Below, piece after piece: positions 9,507 to 18,236 of a DNA stretch of 64,000 nt (its first letter is position 1; each line of letters opens with the position of its first letter). The DNA lies in contig JBNKDU010000096.1 of the NCBI GenBank assembly GCA_050288425.1, forward strand, positions 49,823 to 113,822. Reading direction: 5' to 3'. This DNA comes from JARRKU01 sp050288425. Lineage in GTDB: Bacteria > Desulfobacterota > Desulfobacteria > Desulfobacterales > Desulfosarcinaceae. Under the pieces are notes generated by a model, which saw nothing but the letters and a program-made list of their open reading frames with translations, ran no database searches and was not told the DNA's origin. The position numbers and the translations under genes are program-made.

Positions 9507-10856
9507 TTACATCACCCCCAAAGCCACCATGGCATCGGCGACCTTGATGAAACCGGCGATGTTGGCGCCTTTGCGGTAGTTGATGTGGTCGCCTTCCCGG
9601 CCGTATTCCACGCACTTGTCGTGAATGGTGGTCATGATCCCGTGCAGGCGGCGGTCCACATCTTCCCGGGACCAGAACATGCGCATGCTGTTCTGGGTCA
9701 TCTCCAGGCCGGAGACGGCCACCCCGCCGGCGTTGGCCGCCTTGCTGGGGGCATAGAGGATCCCGGCCTGGTGGAAGATGTCCGCGCCGACCCGCACCGT
9801 AGGCATGTTCGCCCCTTCGCACACGGCCACGACGCCGTTGTCCACCAGATCCCTGGCATCCTGTTCGCTTATTTCATTCTGCGTGGCGCACGGAAAGGCC
9901 AGATCGCAGGGCACCTGCCAGGGCCGCCGGCCTTCGTAAAACTCCACGCCGTATTTTTGAGCATACTCATGGATACGCCCACGTCGGTTGTTCTTCAAAT
10001 CGAGAACAAAGTGCAGTTTTTCGGAATCGAGGCCGTCGGGATCGTGGATGAATCCGGAAGAATCGGAAAGGGTGATTACCCGGGCGCCCAGTTCGATGAG
10101 TTTCTGGGCGGTAAACTGGGCCACGTTGCCGGAACCGGAAACGGCCGCGCGCTTTCCTTGGAGCCCCTGGTCTTTCGACACCAGCATGTTCTCCATGAAG
10201 TAGACTGCACCGTAGCCCGTGGCCTCGGTGCGTACCAGGCTGCCGCCGAAAGCCAGCCCCTTGCCGGTCATCACGCCGGTGAACTCGTTCTGCATGCGCT
10301 TGTACTGGCCGAACAGGTAGGAGATCTCCCGGGCGCCCACACCGATATCGCCGGCGGGTACATCGGTGAACTGGCCGATATGACGGCTCAACTCGGTCAT
10401 GAAGGACTGGCAGAAGTGCATCACCTCGTGATCCGACTTACCCTTGGGATTGAAGTCCGAGCCCCCCTTGGCCCCGCCCATGGGCAGCCCGGTGAGGCTG
10501 TTTTTCAGCGTCTGTTCGAAGGCCAGAAACTTCAAGATGCTCAGCGTCAGGTCCTTGTGAAATCGGATGCCACCCTTGTAAGGGCCGATGGCATTGCTGT
10601 GCTGCACCCGGTAGCCACGGTTGGCGCGGACGTTGCCGTCGTCGTCCTCCCAGCCCACGCGGAAGATGATAATCCGGTCGGGCTCGGTAAGCCGCTCCAG
10701 GATCCGGTGCTCCCGGTAGACCGGATGATCGTTCAGGAAAGGAATGATGTCCTGGGCCACCTCATAGACGGCCTGGTGGAATTCGGTTTCACCGGGATTG
10801 CGACGCTCCAGCCCGGTCATGAAATTGTCGATGCTGCAATAGTATCGGGAACTCAT
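9507..10856 (-). CDS. gdhA: NADP-type glutamate dehydrogenase
   Basis: A 449-aa hexameric-type glutamate dehydrogenase that interconverts 2-oxoglutarate plus ammonium and glutamate. It carries the substrate-binding GPYKGGIRFH, the catalytic-lysine signature LPMGGAKGGSDF, and the nucleotide-binding GSGNVAQ. Length and the N-terminal segment match the 447-aa E. coli GdhA (biosynthetic, NADPH). The start is ATG 10856 with an AAGGAA Shine-Dalgarno; the in-frame extension to 10922 is Ser/Arg-rich and unlike the family. About 210 bp of promoter space separates it from the ABM terminator. Confidence 0.95.
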   Translation of the reverse strand: MSSRYYCSIDNFMTGLERRNPGETEFHQAVYEVAQDIIPFLNDHPVYREHRILERLTEPDRIIIFRVGWEDDDGNVRANRGYRVQHSNAIGPYKGGIRFHKDLTLSILKFLAFEQTLKNSLTGLPMGGAKGGSDFNPKGKSDHEVMHFCQSFMTELSRHIGQFTDVPAGDIGVGAREISYLFGQYKRMQNEFTGVMTGKGLAFGGSLVRTEATGYGAVYFMENMLVSKDQGLQGKRAAVSGSGNVAQFTAQKLIELGARVITLSDSSGFIHDPDGLDSEKLHFVLDLKNNRRGRIHEYAQKYGVEFYEGRRPWQVPCDLAFPCATQNEISEQDARDLVDNGVVAVCEGANMPTVRVGADIFHQAGILYAPSKAANAGGVAVSGLEMTQNSMRMFWSREDVDRRLHGIMTTIHDKCVEYGREGDHINYRKGANIAGFIKVADAMVALGVM

Positions 10857-11068
10857 CTGGGCTTCCTTTCCTGATTGGGTTTGGCTCGGCCTCGGTTCGT
10901 CCAATCGAGACGATGATGGCATGCGCGAAACGGAAAATTGGATAAAAGAGAAAATATTCAGCGATTGGTCCGCAATACAGGATCAAACCTTACAGCACCG
11001 GCCACAGGAAAATACCAGACCAGCCCGGGTGGTCCAAGTCCCCCGGTGTCGAACCCGATGCAGGCAAG

Positions 11069-11097
11069 CAAAAAGGGGCATCGATGCGAATGCCCCT
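11069..11097 (-). terminator. Rho-independent terminator after the ABM-domain gene
   Basis: On the minus strand a 7-bp stem (AGGGGCA / TGCCCCT) with a 10-nt loop runs into TTTTT. It lies 45 bp downstream of the stop of the 99-aa gene and upstream of the gdhA promoter region. Confidence 0.8.
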
Positions 11098-11141
11098 CGG
11101 GCAAAAAGCCATGGCTCGGTTTCGATTCCATGCCTGCTGTA

Positions 11142-11441
11142 TCAATGCGGATACATGCCCAGATCGAAAAGCTCGTATTGGGTCTCGCCGTCCAGGAAGG
11201 CTTCGAACTCCTTCTCTTTGGCTTCGCGCACCGGACTGTTTTTCCAGGTGGACCAGTGCTTTTTGGAGCGCCAGGTGGAAGAAATCACCACCCGGAAGGG
11301 ATCTTCATGGTCCCACATGGTTTCCGATGAGATATACCCTTTCTGATCCATGGCCCCATAGCGCACAACTTTGATCATCTTTTCGATCTCGTTGAAATAA
11401 CCTTCTTTAAACCGTCGTTTGATTAATACTTTGACCGCCAT
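11142..11441 (-). CDS. Small antibiotic-biosynthesis-monooxygenase (ABM) fold protein
   Basis: A 99-aa dimeric alpha/beta barrel protein of the ABM superfamily. It shows the usual beta-alpha-beta order: MAVKVLIKRRF strand, helix EGYFNEIEKMIKVVR, strand GYISSETMWD, strand RVVISSTWRSKKHWSTW, and helix KEFEAF. Relatives include quinol or heme oxygenases and small stress proteins, and the substrate cannot be told. It is preceded by a Shine-Dalgarno (AAAGGAGG) and followed by a strong terminator, so it is monocistronic and placed downstream of dsrN. A link to sulfite reduction is not supported beyond proximity. Confidence 0.8.
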   Translation of the reverse strand: MAVKVLIKRRFKEGYFNEIEKMIKVVRYGAMDQKGYISSETMWDHEDPFRVVISSTWRSKKHWSTWKNSPVREAKEKEFEAFLDGETQYELFDLGMYPH

Positions 11442-11697
11442 GACGACCTCCTTTGGTTTGGGATTGACAATGGGCCAAGCTGGGGAAATCCGCGCCGAAT
11501 GGGGTGGCAGATCAGCAATCGGAAGAAATGACGTTCTGCGGGTGCGATGGGCTCGCCGTCGATGGGAAATTGTGCATCTCCAATAAAAACAATCCTACCA
11601 TCGGGACCGTCATCTGACAAGGATCGATGCGGCCTTCGGAAAATGCGAATTCTTCGTGAGCACTGCTAGCCGGAAGAGCCGGGCGCGGACAAACGGA

Positions 11698-13203
11698 TCA
11701 GGGCGTGTTGGAATGCCGGAAGTGGCGGGCCCGGTCCACCAACGCGGGAGCCCATTGGGGGGTGCCGAGGGCGTGGACATGGGTATAGGTGGCCAGCACG
11801 TTTTTGTAGCACAGGCCGTCACGGCCCTGGTCGATTCCGCTGCCGCGTTGCATGGCAAATGACGTGGAATCACCCAAGTCACCCAGGACCTTGACCGTGG
11901 AGTAGTGGAATTCATGCCCTTTGATTCGATCGCCGACAGTGTAATAGGGATTTTCACGGTCCACGGTCAGGATCGTGTATCCGTGTCCCTGGGGCCGCTT
12001 GGAAAAACCAAAGGAGATGGGCAGCACACCGGCCATGGCATAGGTATTTGCGTCGATGACCAATTCGGTTCCCAGATAGATCAGCCCTCCGCATTCCGCA
12101 TAAATGGGCAGGCCTTTGTCCGCCAGGGACTTGATTTGATGGCGGTACACCTCGTTTTGATCCAATTGGGCGGCATGGGTTTCGGGAAACCCACCGCCGA
12201 TATAAAGCGCATCTACCTGAGGCAGCTCCGAGTCGCTCAAGGGGCTGGTAAATATCAATTGGGCGCCAGAACTCTCGAGTGCCTCCAGGTTCTCGGGATA
12301 GTAGAACTGGAAGGCCGAGTCGCGCAATACACCGATGCGCGGCCGGTGGCTTGCCGGTGAAGGCGGTTTGGGCATCAGCGCCTGCATGGAAATGGCCGGC
12401 TCCTTCCGGACGGGTGTTTCCCGGTCCTCTGGCGCCCTTTTATCGCTGGCCTCCTTGAACCGGATGTCGCTACACACCTGGGGCTCGCGCGCTTCCGGAA
12501 CCCATCGATAGTTGCCGGAGGCCACCTGCCGCAAGGCTTCCAGGTCGACATACTTTTCGGCCAGTCCGCCGATGAAGGCAATGGCCTCGTGGGCCCATTC
12601 ATGCTCATAGGTCGGCACCAGACCCATATGGCGCTCGGGAAAGCGCTGGGTGCGTTGTTTGGGCAAGGCCCCCAGCACCGGGATCCCGCAATGATATTCG
12701 ATGCTGTCTCGCAGGATTCGTTCGTGCCGCGGTCCGGCCACGCGGTTGAGCAGCACGCCCGCGAGCCTGAGGCCTGGATCGAATTGGGTACAGCCGGTGA
12801 CCACCGCCGCCATGGTGCGCGTGGTCTTGGTACCGTCGATACAGAGAATCAGCGGCAGATCCAGCAGTTTGGCCAGTTCGGCCGTGCTGGTTTCGCCGCC
12901 GGTGTCGATGCAGTCGTACAAACCGCGGTTGCCTTCGATCACGGAGATCTCAGCATCCCGGGAATGGTCCTGATATGATTGGGTAATGATCGCGGGCTCG
13001 ATGAGAAAGGTGTCCAGATTATAGCAATGCCGGCCGGCGGCCAGGGCCAGCCATCCGGCATCGATATAATCTGGACCTTTTTTGAAAGGCGCGACCGAAA
13101 CGCCTTGTCGGCACAGGGACGCGATGATCCCCACCGAGAAGATGGTCTTTCCCGAACCGCCGCGCAGGGCGGCAATGACAATGCCGGGTGATCCATTGTC
13201 CAT
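11698..13203 (-). CDS. dsrN: DsrN, CbiA/CobB-type siroheme amidase
   Basis: A 501-aa homologue of cobyrinic acid a,c-diamide synthase. The N-terminal half is an ATP-binding domain with the P-loop ALRGGSGKT; the C-terminal half is a type-1 glutamine amidotransferase with the nucleophile Cys in YAECGGLIYLG, and a GHEFHYS motif near the end. In dsr operons this paralogue is called DsrN and is thought to amidate siroheme to the siroamide form used by dissimilatory sulfite reductase. It directly follows dsrD (gap 65 bp), which supports dsrN over a cobalamin enzyme. The ATG at 13203 lacks a strong Shine-Dalgarno; an upstream TTG at 13227 is less likely. Confidence 0.88.
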   Translation of the reverse strand: MDNGSPGIVIAALRGGSGKTIFSVGIIASLCRQGVSVAPFKKGPDYIDAGWLALAAGRHCYNLDTFLIEPAIITQSYQDHSRDAEISVIEGNRGLYDCIDTGGETSTAELAKLLDLPLILCIDGTKTTRTMAAVVTGCTQFDPGLRLAGVLLNRVAGPRHERILRDSIEYHCGIPVLGALPKQRTQRFPERHMGLVPTYEHEWAHEAIAFIGGLAEKYVDLEALRQVASGNYRWVPEAREPQVCSDIRFKEASDKRAPEDRETPVRKEPAISMQALMPKPPSPASHRPRIGVLRDSAFQFYYPENLEALESSGAQLIFTSPLSDSELPQVDALYIGGGFPETHAAQLDQNEVYRHQIKSLADKGLPIYAECGGLIYLGTELVIDANTYAMAGVLPISFGFSKRPQGHGYTILTVDRENPYYTVGDRIKGHEFHYSTVKVLGDLGDSTSFAMQRGSGIDQGRDGLCYKNVLATYTHVHALGTPQWAPALVDRARHFRHSNTP

Positions 13204-13268
13204 CTTCGCTGTTCCGGGCGGTCTCAAAGATCTAGTTCAAATCATCTGCGAGTTGCCGAATCGAAGAT

Positions 13269-13514
13269 CTAATCTTCGCCTTCGGCTGCAGCCTGCTTGC
13301 CGGTCCCCGGCAGTCCGTACATGGAGGTGCTGCCGCTGGACCAATACTCCAAAACCCCTTCGGTGACCATCTGATTGACGTATTTCTTGGCCTCACGGGG
13401 TTTGGTTTCCAGGATCTTGGCCAGATCATTGAAGTAGAACTTGGATTTGGTCTTGAGTTTCTTGGTCAATCCGGTGACGATTCTTTCCTTAGCCTCTTCG
13501 TAATCCATTGCCAT
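13269..13514 (-). CDS. dsrD: Dissimilatory sulfite reductase protein DsrD
   Basis: An 81-aa winged-helix protein, close to the 78 aa of Desulfovibrio DsrD. DsrD is reported to stimulate DsrAB activity and is typical of sulfate reducers rather than sulfur oxidisers, so its presence supports a reductive dsr pathway. The fold is visible as basic helix KERIVTGLTKKL, FYFNDLAKIL, the recognition-helix-like KPREAKKYVNQMV, and the wing segment GVLEYWSSGSTSMYGL. The start at 13514 has an AAAGGG Shine-Dalgarno; the same frame runs open upstream but that part overlaps dsrB antisense to none of its codons and has no support. It sits between dsrB and dsrN. Confidence 0.96.
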   Translation of the reverse strand: MAMDYEEAKERIVTGLTKKLKTKSKFYFNDLAKILETKPREAKKYVNQMVTEGVLEYWSSGSTSMYGLPGTGKQAAAEGED

Positions 13515-13578
13515 GTAGCTACCCTTTCGTGTGCGGCGGAGGGCCGCTGGCGGCCCTCCGCTCGCGAATATCATCCTT

Positions 13579-14724
13579 TTAGAACTTGAACTGCGTGGTC
13601 TGGCGCCAGGTGTAGTAGGCCGGATCACGGAAGTCATCGATGAGATGATGGGTAAACGGCAGTTCGGTTCTTTCGAAGAACCGCTCCCAGCCGATACGCT
13701 CGGCCCATTCGCCCAGACGCTCGTATTTGTTTGCCTCGGCGGCATAGACGTCGACGATCTTATGGATGGTATCGACGGTCTGCTCCCAGCGCGGGGCTTC
13801 GTTGGGCAGGAAGGCCACAACGACCTTGGAGAACTTGGGCGCGCTGATGCGGTTGGACACTTTGCCGCCGGCCATGATGACGATACCGTCGCCTTCCTTG
13901 TCCGCCAGGGGCAGGGAGGGACACATGGTGTAGCAATTGCCGCAGAACATGCACCGGTCGGTATTGATGGCCACGGAGTTCACTTTTTCCCCCTTGACCT
14001 CGACCTTGGTCGGCTTGATGGCTGCGGTGGGGCAGGCGGCGATGGCCAACGGGATTTCGCACATCTTGTCCAGATATTCATGGTCCAGCATGGGCGGTTT
14101 GCGGTGGTAGCCCAGGATGGCGATATCGGAACAGTGAACGGCACCACACATGTTCAGGCAACAGGCCAGTGAAATCTTGACCTTGGCCGGCATGCGCATG
14201 CTCTTGAACTCGTCGAAAAGATCGTCCATCACCGCCTTCACCGGGCCGGAGGCGTCGGTGGCCGGGGTGTGGCAGTGCAGCCAGCCCTGGGTGTGCACGA
14301 TGTTGGTAATGGAGTTGCCGGTGCCGCCCACGGGGAACTTGTACGATCCGCCGGCGAACTTGCGGCTTCCCAAGTCGTCGACCAGGGGCTGCACCTTGGA
14401 TTCGTCGCTCACCAGGAACTCGACGTTGTTGCGGGTGGTCCAGCGCACATAGCCGTCACAATACTTGTCGGCGACATCGCAGATTTCGCGGATGTGGGAC
14501 ACGGACATCAGGCGGGCGCCGCCGCAACGCACGGTGAACACCTTGTCGCCGGTCTCGGAAACGTGAACCAGGACGCCGGGTTGCAGAATTTCATGATAGA
14601 GCCATTTGCCCTTGTTGGCCGCGATGACCGGTGGGTAGAATTCATCATATTTGCGCGGACCGATGTCGGTGATCCGGTTCTCCATGGGTTTGTCGGGATT
14701 ATATCCTGAAGAAACAAATGCCAT
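13579..14724 (-). CDS. dsrB: Dissimilatory sulfite reductase, beta subunit
   Basis: A 381-aa DsrB, partner of DsrA in the alpha2beta2 enzyme that reduces sulfite, with DsrC, at the cytoplasmic face. It has the conserved THxQGWxHCHTPATD segment, the siroheme-side cluster motif ACCLNMCGAVHCSDIA, and an inserted ferredoxin domain with CMFCGNCYTMCP. Length matches the family. It begins 10 bp after the dsrA stop, so the two are translated from one message, with dsrD next. A GGGGGCAAAAATG context gives a weak but usable ribosome site. Confidence 0.98.
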   Translation of the reverse strand: MAFVSSGYNPDKPMENRITDIGPRKYDEFYPPVIAANKGKWLYHEILQPGVLVHVSETGDKVFTVRCGGARLMSVSHIREICDVADKYCDGYVRWTTRNNVEFLVSDESKVQPLVDDLGSRKFAGGSYKFPVGGTGNSITNIVHTQGWLHCHTPATDASGPVKAVMDDLFDEFKSMRMPAKVKISLACCLNMCGAVHCSDIAILGYHRKPPMLDHEYLDKMCEIPLAIAACPTAAIKPTKVEVKGEKVNSVAINTDRCMFCGNCYTMCPSLPLADKEGDGIVIMAGGKVSNRISAPKFSKVVVAFLPNEAPRWEQTVDTIHKIVDVYAAEANKYERLGEWAERIGWERFFERTELPFTHHLIDDFRDPAYYTWRQTTQFKF

Positions 14725-14734
14725 TTTTGCCCCC

Positions 14735-16051
14735 TTATCTTAGATGGTCTTTACGGAATTGATCCACGTCGCGGTCCCAGCCACCTTCAACCTCTTCTTC
14801 CTTCCAGAAGATGTAGGGGTTGTGGCGCGGCTCTTGAACCATGCGGGCATCGGGTTCTCTGCCCATGGCCTCGATCAGCTTCTGGAGGCCCTGGCGCTTC
14901 ATCAATTCGCCCAGACGTTCACGGTTCTTGCCTTCTTCCATCCAGTAGTCCCAGATCGGCTCGATGATCTCTTCCTTGATCTCGGTATAGGGGGCCTCGA
15001 CCTTGACGAACGGAACGATCAGGGAACCCATCTGGGCGCCGTCGAGGATCGGGGCCTTGGCGCCGGCGAAGAGGGAAATACCCCTGTCGTCGCCGATATG
15101 CAGGGCGCGCGGCATGGTGTTGATGCAGTGCATGCACTGGTTACACTCTTTGTAATCGATCTTCAGCTCTTTTCCGTCCATCATCAGGCATTGGGTGGGG
15201 CAGAGGTCGATGACCTCTTTCTGGATGTCGAAGGGACCCCAGTCGCGGCCCTTGTGAGAACCGGCGTTGGGCGCGATTTCACCGCCGATATAGCCGGCGA
15301 CGGCTTCCTGATCGATCTTGATGGAGTCCCGCCAGGTGCCGATGAAGGCGAGGTCGGAACGGGCGATGGAGGCCACGCAGCAGTTGGGGCATCCGTCGAA
15401 CTTGAATTTGAATTTGTACGGGAAGGCCGGACGATGCAGCTCATCCTGGTATTCCTGGGTCAGGTCGTAGCACAGATCCTGGGTGTCGTAGCAGGCATAT
15501 TCGCAACGGGCCTGTCCGATGCAGTCGGACGGGGTCCGCAGGTTGGAGCCGGAGCCGCCCAGGTCCTGGTTCACCTTATGGGTCAGTTCGAAAAAGATCT
15601 CTTCCAGCTGGGGAGTGGTGGTTCCCAGGAAGACGATGTCGCCGGTGGAACCGTGCATGTTGGTGATGCCGGAGCCGCGCATGTCCCAAAGGTCGCAGAG
15701 CTGACGCAGGTAATCGGTCTTGTAAAATTTGCCGCCGGGTTGGGCAACGCGGATGGTGTGAAAATGGGCCACACCGGGAAACATCCCGGGCTGGTCACAG
15801 TAACGGCCGATGACGCCGCCACCGTAACCGAAGACGCCTACGATACCGCCGTGTTTCCAGTGAGTCCGTCCATGCTTGTAGGACAGCTCCAGAACGCCCA
15901 GAATATCTTCGACAACATCGACTTGAACCTGGTACTCGACGTTGTTGGGATTCTTGGCGCGATTCTCAGCCTCTTGCTTCAGGTCGGACACGAAGCTAGG
16001 CCATGGTCCAGACTCGAGCTGGTCCAACAATGGGGTTTCGTGTTTTGCCAT
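14735..16051 (-). CDS. dsrA: Dissimilatory sulfite reductase, alpha subunit
   Basis: A 438-aa DsrA. It shows the CIGQARCEYACYD and FDGCPNCCVASIARSD cluster-ligand motifs around the siroheme-coupled [4Fe-4S] centre, and an inserted ferredoxin domain with CNQCMHCINTMPRALHIG. Length is normal. It is the first gene of dsrA-dsrB-dsrD-dsrN. A strong Shine-Dalgarno (TGGAGGT) precedes the ATG, and about 190 bp of AT-rich leader lies upstream. It is the standard marker gene of sulfate and sulfite reducers, and the sequence type with DsrD and DsrN alongside fits Desulfobacterales. Confidence 0.98.
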   Translation of the reverse strand: MAKHETPLLDQLESGPWPSFVSDLKQEAENRAKNPNNVEYQVQVDVVEDILGVLELSYKHGRTHWKHGGIVGVFGYGGGVIGRYCDQPGMFPGVAHFHTIRVAQPGGKFYKTDYLRQLCDLWDMRGSGITNMHGSTGDIVFLGTTTPQLEEIFFELTHKVNQDLGGSGSNLRTPSDCIGQARCEYACYDTQDLCYDLTQEYQDELHRPAFPYKFKFKFDGCPNCCVASIARSDLAFIGTWRDSIKIDQEAVAGYIGGEIAPNAGSHKGRDWGPFDIQKEVIDLCPTQCLMMDGKELKIDYKECNQCMHCINTMPRALHIGDDRGISLFAGAKAPILDGAQMGSLIVPFVKVEAPYTEIKEEIIEPIWDYWMEEGKNRERLGELMKRQGLQKLIEAMGREPDARMVQEPRHNPYIFWKEEEVEGGWDRDVDQFRKDHLR

Positions 16052-16242
16052 CTTTTTACCTCCATTAGGTTAATGCGAAGTCTCAATAAATACCTGACTT
16101 AGATTCTAAAAACCGTAAGAAAAGCCACCTCCTCTCCAATTTGTTCGGGTTATATCTGTAGCTGATTTTCGGTACTGAAAAATTTGGGTCATCATAGAAT
16201 ACGAAGGAGGAGATATAAAATGATCCCGCCTGGCTTGTCAAT
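16052..16242 (-). promoter_or_regulatory. dsr operon upstream region
   Basis: This AT-rich stretch upstream of dsrA stands out against the GC-rich genes. On the minus strand, GATATAAC near 16150 is the best -10-like element, but no good -35 was found at 17-18 bp. A purine-rich AGAGGAGGTGG about 80 nt before the dsrA start resembles a second ribosome site without a credible ORF behind it; the operon's true Shine-Dalgarno is the GGAGGT next to the ATG. Confidence 0.4.
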
Positions 16243-16342
16243 AAAAAAGCCCGGCCCGGCGGGCCTCGGGAGCAGATTCGGCAGACGTTCGCCTTGCCCC
16301 CAGGATCTTGTGGTATCCCATCATTTTCAAAACATCATGTAG
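16220..16342 (+). CDS. Possible 40-codon ORF divergent from dsrA
   Basis: An ATG at 16220 is preceded by an exceptionally strong ribosome site (GAAGGAGGAGATATAAA), similar to strong phage-type leaders. The frame runs 40 codons to TAG at 16340-16342. The peptide is Pro/Gly/Arg-rich (PGPAGLGSRFGRR) with no recognised domain, and its middle coincides with the terminator of the gene that ends at 16371 on the other strand. The coding case rests only on the ribosome site, which may simply be chance purine-rich sequence. Confidence 0.25.
   Translation: MIPPGLSIKKPGPAGLGSRFGRRSPCPQDLVVSHHFQNIM
16243..16264 (-). terminator. Terminator separating the 404-aa gene from dsrA
   Basis: On the minus strand GCCCG-ccgggc-CGGGC forms a short GC-only stem followed by TTTTTT. 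It lies about 107 bp downstream of the stop at 16371 and upstream of the dsr leader, indicating that the two flanking genes are separate transcription units. Confidence 0.7.
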
Positions 16343-16370
16343 TAGCAGGCAGGCTGAGACTCCCGGGTCC

Positions 16371-17585
16371 TCAATCCCGGACCATGGCGCGGGTCAGCAG
16401 GGTCAGATGTTCCCCTGCCATGGCCTTTATCGCCGCGGCATCCTCGGAACCCTGCGGATAATGGGCCAGGACAGCCTCCGCCAGGGGTGCCAGATGTGTC
16501 GGTTCGTGCACACCGAAATAGGTTCTGGCCGCGGGAATCAGATCGGCCGGCAGTTCGCGGGATTCGGCGGCCATGTGCAACCCCTGCCAGAAGCCTTCGC
16601 AAATCGCCGGGACCACCTCCCCCGGATACACCGCCGGCGCACCGATCCCCTCCTGACGATCGAGGCGCAGCCGCAGGGAGGCAGCCACCAGAAAGGTCAG
16701 GAGGCCGTCGAGGATATCGGCAATGTCGGGCTCCGGGTTGCGGATCAAGGGGGCATAGTTGCGCACCGTAATCAGACGCACATCGACGGCGTCCCTTGCG
16801 ACGCGCACCACGAAATCCCCGGCGGCGTGGTGCCAGTCCAGGATGGCCTCGAAGGTCAACGGGTTGTAGGCATAAGACAAAATCCGGGCCGCGTGGCGGA
16901 GCAATTCCAACACCGGCGCTCCTGAAAGCGGGTACGGGCCGCGTTCGGTATCCCATATTTCGACGACGGCCCGGCCGGATGGAGACCACCTAGGCAGGTG
17001 AAACTCGTAATAACCCGTCAGCCACTCTCCCAAAAACATGGGCAGGAGACCGCCGGTGGAGGTCCGCCCCCGGCCGAGGCCGAAGACCCGGGGCCAGAAG
17101 AATGCATTGGCTTTCCGATTGAGCCGCACCAGGCTGCGATGTTCCCCTGGCATGGTTTTTCGTCCCGGTTCGGACACGGCGACGTTCAGCACCAGCGCCC
17201 GGCACCGGTCTCCGACAGTCACCGCGACATGGGCGGGGTGGTAAAATGCGCCGTGTTTCAACAGAGAAATTTCAATTCGCTGGATATCGTCGGCCGTTAT
17301 TTGCCGTTTCAGGGTCCTGCCGGCTGCATCTGTGAGGACTTCGAAATGCTGGTTGGATAAGAAATCATGGGCGGCAGTAAAATAATCTCCGTAACGAACC
17401 GATCCGGACACATCCCCCACTTGCGATGGTTCCGCGAAGGCATGGCGTGACATGGGCAGGGGAACGGACCAGAGATCGCTCTCCGGCGAAAGTGCGGGTT
17501 CACCAGGACCGAGGCGGAATATAAAAGGAATGGATGCCGGCATGGATGGAAAGCCCGGTACGCAGGATCGGGGGCGGCCCTTCAT
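16371..17585 (-). CDS. Protein of unknown function upstream of dsrA
   Basis: A 404-aa soluble protein that I do not recognise. Recognisable pieces are a basic central segment (VRLNRKANAFFWPRVFGLGRGRTSTGG), an FHLPRWSPSGRAVVEIWDTE stretch, a helix with LRHAARILSYAYNP, and a C-terminal all-helical part. The pattern of a Gly-rich turn followed by VxxWD is faintly kinase-like, but no HRD/DFG set is seen. The N-terminus is uncertain: ATG 17585 has only a GGGGG upstream, and ATG 17543 is an alternative. It follows the TPR gene by 36 bp and ends before a terminator, so the TPR gene and this one form a two-gene unit next to dsr. Confidence 0.6.
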   Translation of the reverse strand: MKGRPRSCVPGFPSMPASIPFIFRLGPGEPALSPESDLWSVPLPMSRHAFAEPSQVGDVSGSVRYGDYFTAAHDFLSNQHFEVLTDAAGRTLKRQITADDIQRIEISLLKHGAFYHPAHVAVTVGDRCRALVLNVAVSEPGRKTMPGEHRSLVRLNRKANAFFWPRVFGLGRGRTSTGGLLPMFLGEWLTGYYEFHLPRWSPSGRAVVEIWDTERGPYPLSGAPVLELLRHAARILSYAYNPLTFEAILDWHHAAGDFVVRVARDAVDVRLITVRNYAPLIRNPEPDIADILDGLLTFLVAASLRLRLDRQEGIGAPAVYPGEVVPAICEGFWQGLHMAAESRELPADLIPAARTYFGVHEPTHLAPLAEAVLAHYPQGSEDAAAIKAMAGEHLTLLTRAMVRD

Positions 17586-17621
17586 CCCCCGACGTTGAAA
17601 CTCGAATCCGAACCGGCCCCT

Positions 17622-18236
17622 CTACTCCTCCAGCTCGGCCAGAATCTCCGGTGCCACCTCGTAGCCCAGGGATCGGGCTTTGTCAATATGGGGCCCGGCC
17701 TTCTCCTTGTCGCCTTTCTGCAGGTAGGCAATCCCCAGATTGTTGTGGGCGACGGCAAAATCCGGGGCCAGCTTCAAGGCCTTCTCGCTGGCCTCGATGC
17801 TTTCATCGATCATGCCTTTGAGCAGATAGGCCGTGGCCATGGAGGCAAAGGCCTGAACATACCGGAAGTTGAAGGTGGTGGCCTTCTTAAAGGCCGTGAT
17901 GGCCTCGTCCACCTCGCCTCGCTGCAAATGGACGAAACCGATATTGCCCCATCCTTCGGAAAAGCCGGGGCGGGCCCTGGTGGCCCGGCGATTCCAGTCG
18001 AGACATCCATCCAGATCTCCCCGCTGCAGGCAGAGGCCGCCCATGTGCACATAGGCTTCCGCCAGGGAAGGACTGCATTCGATGGCCGCCAGGAATTCCT
18101 TTTCGGCCTCGTCGTATTGTTTCTTGCCCATCAAGGCCACGCCCAGATTGTAATGGGAATTGCCGCATTCGGGATTGGAGGCGATGGCCGCCCGCTGCCG
18201 GGCGATGAACTCATCGGCGTTTGCTGGTTTTGACAT
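17622..18236 (-). CDS. Tetratricopeptide-repeat protein
   Basis: A 204-aa cytoplasmic protein with about five TPR units at roughly residues 26-59, 60-93, 94-127, 128-161 and 162-195. Signature positions (N/W-LG-A--, YDEAEKEF, A-P) are well kept, for example in SHYNLGVALMGKKQYDEAEKEF and AVAHNNLGIAYLQKGDKEKA. Such proteins scaffold other proteins. Genes for small TPR proteins are frequent near dsrAB in Desulfobacterales, so a link to sulfite reductase biogenesis or to its downstream neighbour is plausible but unproven. No signal peptide. Confidence 0.88.
   Translation of the reverse strand: MSKPANADEFIARQRAAIASNPECGNSHYNLGVALMGKKQYDEAEKEFLAAIECSPSLAEAYVHMGGLCLQRGDLDGCLDWNRRATRARPGFSEGWGNIGFVHLQRGEVDEAITAFKKATTFNFRYVQAFASMATAYLLKGMIDESIEASEKALKLAPDFAVAHNNLGIAYLQKGDKEKAGPHIDKARSLGYEVAPEILAELEE

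Noticed and set aside
11020..11060. tRNA-like T-arm GGTTCGA on the minus strand
   Set aside because: Flanking bases do not pair as a T-stem, and no acceptor or anticodon stem can be drawn.
13515..13820. Upstream extension of DsrD in the same frame
   Set aside because: It overlaps the end of dsrB in another frame and is low-complexity Pro/Ser-rich; DsrD is about 80 aa and has a ribosome site at its own ATG.
16371..17585. Calling the 404-aa protein a Hanks-like kinase
   Set aside because: Only a weak VxxWD resemblance is present; no HRD or DFG equivalent and no Gly-rich loop in order.
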